This document shows, in pieces, positions 46,191 through 56,208 of a stretch of DNA of 64,000 nt; position 1 is the stretch's first letter; the number at the start of each line of letters is the position of its first letter. The stretch comes from Clavaria fumosa (lineage: Eukaryota; Basidiomycota; Agaricomycetes; Agaricales; Clavariaceae), in contig OX637795.1 in assembly GCA_951802425.1 (NCBI GenBank), forward strand, positions 3,452,501 to 3,516,500, written 5' to 3'. Both the position numbers and the translations under genes were made by a program. Below the pieces are notes generated by a model. The model did no database searches. It was not told the DNA's origin and worked only from the letters and a program-made list of their open reading frames with translations.

Positions 46191-47416
46191 TCAAAACACC
46201 CCGTAATTCGCAAAAAAGCCAAGGTGAGCGATGACAACGGCGAATAGTAGCAGTGACGGCACGCGCATGCAGCCCATCTGGGCGCCGCTCGCCGACGAGG
46301 AGGCTGCAGTGGCCCCAGGGTTGGCTGTGGTCTGCACAGATGCGGTACTCGGGGTAGTTGTTGTCGTCGATGATGATGACAAGGACGTGGACGTGGAGAA
46401 AGTCGAAACGGTAGTAACGGAAGGAAGTGGGGGCACATATGCAGGCGAGGTTACGGGCACAGGCGATGGCGACAGTGGCAGCGGGGGAGGAGGCGGAGAA
46501 AGAGGCGGAGGCGAAGGAGAAGGGGGAGGGGGAGGTGGAGGGGTAGGAGGAGGTGGTGGTGGGGGTGGTAGTGGTGGAGAAGGAGGGGGAGGAGGAGGAG
46601 GAGAAGGAGAAGGAGGAGGAGGAGGAGGAGGAGGAGGAGGAGGAGGAGGGGGTGGTGGTGGTGATGGAGGAGGAGGAGGAGGAGGAGGAGGAGGAGGAGG
46701 AGGAGGAGGAGGAGGAGGAGGAGGAGGAGGAGGAGGAGGAGGGGGGGGAGGAGGAGGAGGAGGAGGAGGGGGTGGTGGAGAAGGAGGAGGAGGAGGAGGG
46801 GGAGGAGGAGGAGGAGGAGGAGGAGGAGGAGGAGGAGGAGGAGGAGGGGGAGGAGGAGGAGGAGGGGGGGGAGGAGGAGGAGGAGGAGGGGGTGGTGGTG
46901 GTGGTGGTGGTGGACCTGGGAGAAGCGCCCGTCAGCGAGGCGTGCAGACCAATAGCCCTTCACTTACTGCCCGGATGGCATAGGGTGTCGCTGCCACAAA
47001 ATTGGTTTGCCATGCAGCAGCCCGGTCCTGGTAGGAAGAACGAAGAATATTTAGCGTAATCTGCATAAAAAAGACAGTCTGGAAATTTGCCCTCACCACA
47101 CAGGATGTTCGTGGTGCATAGAACATTACATAGCCTATTTGGGAGACAGGCAGAACCGGTTGGACAGCAAGTTATGTCATTGGGGCACGGAGAGTATCTG
47201 GGGCTGCGAAGCACGAATATTAACAGAGGTGCAAAGAATATATGGAATGTGAAAGACGATGTACTCTTCACAAACGATGGTCTGACGCTTGGCGAGGGAA
47301 GAGTTGTGGAGAGAGAGCTGTCTAAGATGAAGCGTGGAGAAGCCACTGGCCGCGTATGCGTTCGAGTTTAAAATGAGTGATGTGAGGAGAATGGCAAAGA
47401 ACAAGGCGGCAACCAT
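46191..47416 (-). CDS. KCG-6: secreted Cys-rich protein with very long polyproline stalk
   Basis: Exons 47416-47265, 47197-47097, 47027-46968 and 46915-46191 join in frame to 345 residues. Signal peptide MVAALFFAILLTSLILN, SLAKRQTIVCEE, Cys module SPCPNDITCCPTGSACLPNR and GCCMANQFCGSDTLCHPG. The stalk begins after Ser and runs roughly 140 residues, almost all Pro, encoded by a GGA/GGT repeat tract on the plus strand. A Ser/Thr-rich stretch (STSTSLSSSSTTTTTPS) and the tail GCMRVPSLLLFAVVIAHLGF end the protein. The tract must be read as CCN in the minus frame; the competing Gly or Leu frames are shadows. Length of the tract is likely unstable. Surface-exposed rod is the natural inference. Confidence 0.82.
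46500..46914. repeat. GGA/GGT microsatellite (polyproline stalk of KCG-6)
   Basis: Over 400 bases consist of GGA, GGT, GGG and GGC triplets in plus orientation. On the coding (minus) strand they encode nearly pure proline. Triplet phase is preserved throughout. Confidence 0.9.
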
Positions 47417-49172
47417 CTTGCTAGGATTCGAAGTGAGGGGTGCGACGGTGAGAGCTGCGTGAACAGGCTCTGTACTTATCTTGAGAGTATCCCCCAATTC
47501 GAAGGTGGATTTCAGGGCCATACTTTGCAGTACCACACATGCGGGGGATTACTGTTTTGGGTGTCCAGATCCTGAGACGCGCACCCACGGTTAAGGGTTT
47601 GGTGCTCATCAGTTAGGGAAGATCATATTTCGACCACACGGTATGCTGTGAAAAGCGGGAAATATGAGCCGGACTGGAAAATTTCACTCATCGAATGAAA
47701 ACGGATGATCAATTCCGCAGACACGGCCCACGTTGTTTGCAGGGAAGGAGTGGGGGAGGCCTTTCCCCTTTCATCCGGGTGCAAAAGATCGAGCGCTGCG
47801 CTCCCCAAAACAGCACGGCTTCGACTGGCACAGGCACGAGAGGTTGATGGGCTTTCCTGGTGGCACAGTTGAACCACAGTGAGCATAGCCCGGTGAAGCG
47901 TGGAGTGATACTCGGAGCCAGATCACTGAACTGACGGCGTCCGTCGAGAGTATTTCGGTGGAATATTGTTGGTCGGTGGCGTGCTTTGGTTCGTGGGTAG
48001 GGGCGAAGAGTGCTTAGCGCAAGGGAATAGATTTCTGAAAGAAAAGAAAAAAGAATCCTCCTGTTTGGTGAGGCCTTTGGATGGAACAATGCCTTGCACA
48101 ACGACTAATACTCTGGATTGGGGCGCTGATCGAGAGAGCGATGGCATGAGACTTGTGGGCGAGAACGTCGCTAGCGTTAACAATAAACCCCTGGTGAGCG
48201 CGGGGAATAATGACGGGAACGGCATGTATGCCAGGTGAAATATGCTCAACTATTTGCGTCGCCTTCCTCTCCGGCGGCCAAAGATCGAGCCCAACGACAT
48301 CCTGGCGATGCGGATACAGGCACACCAAAAATATCGAGCGCTGGGCTCCCCAGGGCCCAGAGCAGCGCGGCTTCGACTGGCACAGGCACGCGAGCGCCGC
48401 GAGATCGGCGAGCTTTGTTCCTGGCGCGGCCGCGGGTTCTTGTCCGCGGCACGGTTAATCGCGATCTAGGCGCAGTTAAAGTGGCCTCGAACCATGGTGG
48501 GGCAGAGCAGTGTCTTGTGGATCAGGTCGTTGATTGAGTGGCGCCTATGCGGAGGGGGTTGCAGGACGCGTTGGCTTGAAGAGACTGTAGGAAATGGGAT
48601 GAGGGCGACTGGAACTCGGCAGTGTCGGCACAAACAGGTCCCCTGTCTTCAATTAAACCTCTTTTCCACATCGCTGGTGAAATGGCTGCCTTTGCTCATC
48701 AATGAGGGCCGGAAAGCCCTCACCATCGCTGGCGAATATGTCCACCCTCGGTGACCTCAAGGATCGAGTTCCCAAGGCGGACCAGTGCAACCGCAAGTTC
48801 TTGGCGCAAGCTGCGGGATTCTAATCGCGATCTAGATGAGCAGAGTCAAAGTGCTATTACGCGTAGAGGGTTGTAGGCTGAACTGGGAAGGAGTGAATAA
48901 GATGATGGTGGAAGGAAGGTCGAACGATTTCTACTGAATGTGAACCTCAAATTATTGCGCACTGCAAGGGATGAATTCTGTGCCAACTACAATGGAATAC
49001 ATGAATGAACTCGCAACGTACAAACTTGGAAGACATAGCGACATCGATATCATGACAAAAAAGAAAAAGTCTCCTCCTACGTTTCAAGACGTCGTACAAG
49101 TGCCAATCAAAAGCATATCATAAACTGGGAGCGGCAGAAATATATGTTTTGCTCTCGCGACAACATGCGAAA
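47417..49172. repeat. KCG spacer, copy 1
   Basis: The part from about 47690 to 49172 is repeated at about 51080-52625 and 54590-56208. Shared landmarks are GATCACTGAACTGACG, GGAATATTGTTGGTCGGTGG, GAGCGCTGGGCTCCCCAGAG and ATCGCGATCTAG. No conserved gene is supported; frames differ between copies. Confidence 0.75.
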
Positions 49173-50110
49173 TCAAAACACCCCGTAGCCCGCGAAGAAG
49201 CCGAGATGAGCGATGACAATGGCGAGTAGCAGTAGTGACGGCAAGCGCATGCAGCCGATCGGAGCGCCGCTCGCCACCGAGGGGGGTGCAGTGGCCCCAG
49301 GGGTGGCTGTGGTCTGCACGAACGCGGTAGCCAGGACACTCGTCGTCGTCGATGACGAAGACGAGGACGGCGGGGGAGGAGGTGGAGGAGGCGGAGGCGA
49401 AGGAAGAGGAGGAGGAGGAGGCGGAGGTGAAGGAGGAGGAGGAGGAGGAGGAGGAGGCGGAGGCGAAGGAGGAGGAGGAGGAGGTGGTGGTGGTGGTGGT
49501 GGGGGAGGGGGAGGGGGAGGTGGAGGAGGTGGAGGAGGAGGAGGAGGAGGGGATGCTAGAGGAGGTGGAGGAGGAGGAGGAGGAGCGGAGGGTGGTGGTG
49601 GTGGTGGACCCGGGAGAAGCGCCTGTCAGCGAGGCGTGCAGACAGAAAGCCCTTCACTTACTGCCCGGACGGCATAGGTCGTCGCTGCCACAAAATTGGT
49701 CTGCCATGCAGCAGCCCTTTCCTGGTAGGAAGGACGAGGAATATTTAGCGTATTCTGCATAGAAAAGACAATTTGGAAGTATGCCCTCACCACATTTGAT
49801 GTTCGAGGGGCAGGGATAATTGCATAGTTTATCTGGGAGACAGGCAAAACCGGTTGGGCAGCAACCTATATTATCCGGGCATGGAGAATATCCGGGGCTG
49901 CGAGGCACGAATATTAACAAAGGTGCAAAGAATATATGGAATGTGAAAGACGATGTACACTCCACAAACGATGGTCTGACGCTTGTCGAAGGAAGAGTCG
50001 TGGAGAGAGAGCCGCCTAAGATGAAGCGTGGAGAAGCCACTGGCCGCGTATGCGTTCGAGTTTAAAATGAGTGATGTGAGGAGAATGACAATGAACAGGG
50101 CGGCAACCAT
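49173..50110 (-). CDS. KCG-7: family member with lost splice acceptor
   Basis: ATG at 50110. Signal peptide MVAALFIVILLTSLILN, SFDKRQTIVCG, Cys module SPCPDNIGCCPTGFACLPDK plus GCCMADQFCGSDDLCRPG. The stalk and tail (GAPIGCMRLPSLLLLAIVIA) are in frame with each other, but the acceptor before the stalk, CCCAG|GT in KCG-6, is CCCGG|GT here (49610-49611). Retaining the intron gives a stop three codons later (GSK stop) and a soluble protein without stalk or anchor; the nearest cryptic AG would shift the frame. It may therefore produce a secreted, unanchored form or be inactive. Confidence 0.7.
49370..49608. repeat. GGA/GGT microsatellite (stalk of KCG-7)
   Basis: About 240 bases of GGN triplets, interrupted by GCG and GAA, encode a Pro-rich stretch on the minus strand, shorter than in KCG-6. 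Confidence 0.85.
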
Positions 50111-52625
50111 CTTGCTAGGATTCGAAGTGAGGGGTGCGACGGTGAGAGCTGCGCGAACAGATCCTGCACTTATCCCCAATTCGAAGGTGGATTTTAGGGC
50201 CATACTTTGCGGTACCACACACATGCGGGGAAATTACTGTTTTGGGTGTCCAGATCCTGAGACGCACACCCACGGTTAAGGGTTTGGCGCCCATCAGTGA
50301 TGATCTACACGAGGGAAGATCATATGTCGAACACACGGTATGCTGTAAAAAGCGGAAATATGAGCCGGACTAGAAAATTTCACTCGTCGAATGAAAAGCG
50401 CCAGATGGAATGACCCTCAATCCTGACCAACTCGATTGAGTAATCTCATGATGCTTGCAAGGCTTTAATGCCAGGACTCAAATGTGTGAGGCCATCTTCC
50501 TTCCAGTGAGGGGGAACCTGTGCAAGTGAGGCACTTAAAGTGACATACGTTGAACATTTAAGGTGTGCCAATCCACATACCTATGACATACCACACACAC
50601 CTAGACTCATGCAGAATTTTATAACGTGAGATTAAAACAGCCTGTAGTCTGCAAAAGCTGACACTGAAGATGACAGTACCGAAGGCAGGCGATCGCAGCC
50701 CGACCAAGCGAGGCTTGGGAGGAGACAACATTGAGATACCTGTCGGTGTTTTTCGTCTGAGAGTGACAACTCCTAACGTGGCAAACGCACCATCCCGCGG
50801 GTCCTCGCAACGGCGCATATCATTTCCAGGAGGGGTGGCACCAGTGACGTAATTCGTTACTGTAAACGTAACTGAGGGAATGGGTGACAATCCTGAGTTG
50901 ATAACGCTCGCAGACGTCTACGGATTATCACCCAATTTCGTGCGATTCCTCGGCGCCCGCTTGGAGGAAGGAATCCGAAATACAACTGACAAAGATTCGC
51001 TTCTATGAGCGTAGCGCCGGTACAGCATGTCACAGGCGGCATGTGGCCACTCCACCCAGAGCTTCTTGAAGATAGCGGATTACCGAACCCGGATGATCAA
51101 TTCCACGGACACGCCCCACGTTGTTTCCAGGGAAGGAGCGGGAGAGGCCTTTCCCCTTTCATCCTGGCGATGCGCTACTCTACCGCCTCTGTTGCCGAGA
51201 GGTGCAGGCACACCAAAAGATCGAGCGCTGGGCTCCCCAGAGCAGCACGGCTCTGACTGGCACAGCACGAGAGCACTGTGAGGTCGTTGGGCTTTGCTGT
51301 TGGCACAGTTGAACCACAGTGAGCATAGCCCGGTGAAGCGTGGAGTGATACTCGGAGCCAGATCACTGAACTGACGCCGTCTGTCGAGAGTATTTCTGTG
51401 GAATATTGTTGGTCGGTGGCGTGCTTTGGTTCGTGGGTAGGGGCGAAGAGTGCTTAGCGCAAGGGAATAGGTTTCTGAAAGAAAAGAAAAAAGAATCCTC
51501 CTGTTTGATGAGGCCTTGGGATGGAACAATGCCTTGCACAAAGACTAATACTCTGGAGTGGAGCGCTGATCGAGAGAGTGATGGCATGAGACTTGTGGGC
51601 GAGAACGTCGCTAGCGTTAACAACAAACCCATGGTGAGCGCGGGGAATAATGACGGGAACGGCGTGCAATAAGCTCAACTATTTTGCGTCGCCCGCCTTC
51701 CTCGCCGGCAGGCCAAAGATCGAGCGCCAGACTCCCAAAGCGGAACGGCTCCGACTGGCACAGGCACGCGAGCGCCGCGACATCCTGGCGATGCGGATAC
51801 AGGCACACCAAAATACCGAGCGCTGGGTTCCCCAGAGCAGCACGGCCTCGACTGGCACAGGCACGCGAGCGCCGCGAGATCGGAGAGCTTTGTTCTTGGC
51901 ACGATTAATCGCGATCTAGGCGCAGTTAAAGTGGCCTCGAACCATGGTGGGGCAGAGCAGTGTCTTGTAAAGAGACCGATATGCTAGGATCAGGTCGTTG
52001 ATTGAGTGGCGCCTATGCGGAGAGGGTTGTAGGACGCGTTGACTTGAAGAAACTGTAGGAAATGGGATGAGGGCGACTGGAACTCGGTATAAACTGGTCC
52101 CCTGTCTTCAATTAAACCTCTTTTCCATATCGCTGGTGAACTGGCTGCCTTTGCTCATCAATGAGGGAAAGCCCTCACCATCGCTGGCGAATATGTCCAC
52201 CCTCGGTGACCTCAAGGATCAAGCTCCCAAGGCGGACCAGTGCAACCACAAGTTCTTGGCGCAAGCTGCGGGGTTCTAATTGCGATCTACATGAGCAGAG
52301 TCAAAGTGCTATTACGCGTAGAGGGTTGTAGGCTGAACTGGGAAGGAGTGAATAAGATGATGGTGGAAGGAAGGTCGAACGATTTCTACTGAATGTGAAC
52401 TGCACACTGCAAGGGATGAATATTGATGAATTCTGTGCTACAATGGAATACATGAATGAACTCGCAAAACGTACAAACTTGGAAGACATAGCGACATTGA
52501 TATCATGACAAACAAGAAAAAGTCACCTCCTACATTTCAAGACGTCGTACAAATGCCAATAAAAAGCATATCATAAACTGGGAGCGGCAGAAATATATGT
52601 TTTGCTCTCGTGACAACATGCGAAA
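50111..52625. repeat. KCG spacer, copy 2
   Basis: Its right-hand part (about 51080-52625) matches the spacers before KCG-6 and KCG-8. A block at about 50640-51010 is repeated at about 53985-54560. The minus frame there (VTNYVTGATPPGNDMRRCED) is the same in both, so an old gene fragment of unknown type may be included. Confidence 0.7.
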
Positions 52626-53422
52626 TCAAAACACCCCGTAATCCACAAGGAGGCCGAGGTGGGCGATTACAACGGCGAGTAGTAGTAGTGACGGCAAGCG
52701 CATGCAGCCAATCGGGGCGCCGCTCGCCGCCGAGGAAGGTGGAGTGGCTCCAGAATTGGCTGTGGTCTGCACAATAGCCAGGACACTCGTCGTCGTCGAC
52801 GACGAAGACGAGGATGCGGTTGGGAACAGAGGCGAAAGGGTGACAGTTGTAAGAGAACTTGAAGGAGGCGGGGGCAGATATACAGTTGATATCACAGGTG
52901 TAGGTGGCGAAAGAGGAGGAGGGGGAGGGCCTGGGGAACGCGCCTGTCAGGGAGGTTTGTAGACCGACAGCCCTTCACTTACTGTCATAGCATAAGTTGT
53001 CGCTGCCGCAAAATTGAGTTGGCATGCAGCAGCCCACTCCTGGTAGGAACGCTTAGTGTTGACCTGCATGAGAACGACAATCTGGAAGTATGCCCTCACT
53101 ACATCGGATGTCTGCGGTCGTGCATAGAACATTACATCGTCTATTTGGGAGACAGGCAAAACCGGTTGGGCAGCAACCTATATCATCCGGGCATGGAGAA
53201 TATCCGGAGCTGCGAGGCACGAATATTAACAGAGGCGCAAAGAATATATAGAATGTGAAAGACGATGTACTCTTGACAAACGATGGTCTGACGCTTGTCG
53301 AGGGAAGAGTTGTGGAGAGAGAGTTGTCTAAGATGAAGCGTGGAGAAGCCACTGGCCGCGTATGCGTTCGCGTTTAAAATGGGTGATGCGAGAAGAATGG
53401 CAAAGAACAGGGCGGCAACCAT
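52626..53422 (-). CDS. KCG-8: secreted Cys-rich, GPI-anchored protein with short stalk
   Basis: ATG at 53422; last exon 52930-52626. Signal peptide MVAALFFAILLASPILNAN, SLDKRQTIVCQE, module SPCPDDIGCCPTGFACLPNR plus GCCMPTQFCGSDNLC. The stalk is short (PPPPPLSPPTP), then Val/Thr/Ser residues and tail GCMRLPSLLLLAVVIAHLGL. The intron before the second Cys exon has a small deletion compared with its neighbours, but the frame of the exons holds. Confidence 0.8.
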
Positions 53423-56208
53423 CTTGCTAGGATTCGAAGTGAGGGCTGCGACGGTGAGAGCTGCTTGAACAGGCCCTGTACTTATCTTGAGAGTATCCCC
53501 CCACTTGAGGGTAGCTTTCACGGCCATACTTTGCAGTACCACACACGCGGGGGATTACTGTTTTGGGTGTCCAGATCCTGAGACGCGCACCCACGGTTAA
53601 GGGTTTGGCGCTCATCAGTGAGGGAAGATCATGTTTCGACCACACGGTATGCTGTAAAAAGCGGGAAATATGAGCCGGACTTGAAATTTTCACTCGTCGA
53701 ATGAAAACCTTCCGACCAGATAGAATGACCCTCAATCCTGACCAACTAGATTGAGTAATCTCATGATGCTTGCAAGGCTTTAAGACTATCATACCAGGAT
53801 TCAGATGGGTGAGGCCATCTTCCTTCCAGTGAGGGGGAACCTGTGCAAGTGACATACGTTGAACATTTAAGGTGTGCCAATTGGACGCCATCCACATGCC
53901 CATAACATGCCACACACACCTAGACTCATACAGAAATTTATGACGTGAAATTAGAACAGCCTGTAGTCTGCAAAAGCCGACACTGAAGATGACAGTACCG
54001 AAGGCAGGTGATCGCAGCCCGACCAAGCGCCGCTCAACAAGGACGGCACAGTGATGCGGAATGTCTGGGATTTTTGACATAGGCTCAGATGCATGTGAAG
54101 GAGGCCTCGGGTTCACGTACAGGGGTCGCTTGGGCAGAACCTCAGTGACACAGGTGGAGGCAGGGGCCCGCACAAGTGCACACGCACAAGTAGACGACAG
54201 GTAGATAGAAACACGGGAGGCTTGGGAGGAGATAACATTGAGATACCTGTCGGTGTTTTTCGTCTGAGAGTGACATCTCATAACGTGGCAAACGCACCAT
54301 CCCGCGGGTCCTCGCAACGGCGCATATCATTTCCAGGAGGGGTGGCACCAGTGACGTAATTCGTTACTGTAAACGTAACTGACGGAACAGGCGGCAATCC
54401 TGTGTTGATAACGCTCGCAGACGTCTACGGATTGTCACCCAATTTCGTGCGATTCCTCGGCGCCCACTTGGAGGAGGGAATAATCCGAAATACAACTGAT
54501 AAAGACTCGCTTCTGTGAGCGTAGCGCCGGTACCGCATGTCACAGGCGGCATGTGGCCACTCCACCCAGAGCTTCTGAAAGATAGCGGATTACCAAACCC
54601 GGATGATTAACTCCACGGACACGCCCCACGTTGTTTCCAGGGAAGGAGCGGGAGAGGCCTTTCTCCTTTCATCCTGGCGATGCGCTACTCTACCTCCTCT
54701 GTTGCCGAGAGGTGCAGGCACACCAAAAGATCGAGCGCTGGGCTCCCCAGAGCAGCACGGCTCTGACTGGCACAACACGAGAGCACTGTGAGGTCGATGT
54801 GCTTTGCTGTTGGCACAGTTGGACCACAGTGAGCATAGCCCGGTGAAGTGTGGAGTGATACTCGGAGCCAGATCACTGAACTGACGCCGTCTGTCGAGAG
54901 TATTTCGGTGGAATATTGTTGGTCGGTGGCGTGCTTTGGTTCGTGGGTAGGCGAAGAGTGCTTGGTACAAGGGAACAGATTTCTGAAAAGAAAAAAAAAT
55001 CCTCCTGTTTGGTGAGGCCTTGGGATGAAACAATGCCTTGCACAAAGACTAATACTCTAGAGTGGAGCGCTGATCGAGAGAGCGATGGCATGAGATTTGT
55101 GAGCGAGAACGTCGCTAGCGTCAACAATAAACCCATGGTGAGCGCGGGGAATAATGATGGGAGCGGCATGTACGCCAGGTGCAATAAGCTCAACTATTTG
55201 CTCGCCGGCGGCCAAAGAGGACTCCCAAAGCGGAATGGCTCCGATTGACACAGGCACGCGAGCGCCACGAGATCGGCGAGCCGTGCTCTTGGCGCGGCCG
55301 CGGGTTCTTGTCCGCGGCACGGTTAATCGCGATCTAGGCGCTTTAAAGTGGCCTCGAAGCATGGTGGGGCAGAGCAGTGTCTTGTCAAGAGACTGATATG
55401 CTAGAGGCCATGGTTAATCGCGATCTAGATGAGCACATTCCAAGTGGCCCGCGAAGCATGGTGAGACGGAGCAGTGTCTTGTGCAGAGACTGAGACGCTA
55501 GGATCAGGTCGTTGATTGAGGAGTGCCTATGTGGAGAGGGTTGTAGGACTCGTTGGCTTGAAGAAACTGTAGGAAATGGGATGAGGGTGACCGGAGCTCA
55601 GTATAAATTGGTCCCCTGTCAATTGGACCTCTTACATCGCTGGTGAAATAGCTGCCTTTGCTCATCAATGAAGGTCGGAAAGCTCTCACCATTGCTGGTG
55701 AATATGTCCACCCTCGGTGACCTCTAGTAAGCCAGATTTCGTCTCCCACAGAGTCAAGGGATCAATCTAGTGTTCGCCAAGCAGGCACACCAAAGATCAA
55801 GCTCCAAAGCAACTGCAAGTTCTCGCGGAGTTCTAATCGCGATGTAGATGAGCGGAGTCAAAGTACTGTAATTGTACAGAGCCAGCCTTCAGACTATGTC
55901 AAAGTATGGAGTAGTGACAGTACAAACTGTATTGTAACATCAGAAAGCTCGAATTTCCGGCGAAAAATACCGTCATACCGCACGATTTCTACTGACTGTG
56001 AACCTCGAATTATTGCACACTGCAAGGGATGAATTCTGAGCTAACTATAATGAAATACATGAATGAACTCGCAACATACAAACTTGGAAGACAGAGCGAC
56101 ATCGATAACATGATAAACAAGAGAAAGTCTTCTCCTACATTTCGAGATATCGTACAAAGTGCCAATCCATAACCCGCGCCAACTCAGCCCTCGCGACAAA
56201 ATGCGAAA
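53423..56208. repeat. KCG spacer, copy 3
   Basis: Repeats the blocks of copies 1 and 2, including the conserved promoter block near 53552 and the gene-fragment block at 53985-54560. Short direct repeats of ATCGCGATCTAG occur at 55327, 55418 and 55836. No independent gene. Confidence 0.7.

Noticed and set aside
46451..46963. Minus-strand leucine-rich 170-codon frame
   Set aside because: Same microsatellite in another frame; it does not join to the KCG-6 Cys exons in phase.
46231..46983. Plus-strand 250-codon glycine-rich frame
   Set aside because: It is the antisense reading of the KCG-6 proline stalk; spliced minus-strand exons with signal peptide, Cys module and tail fix the true frame.
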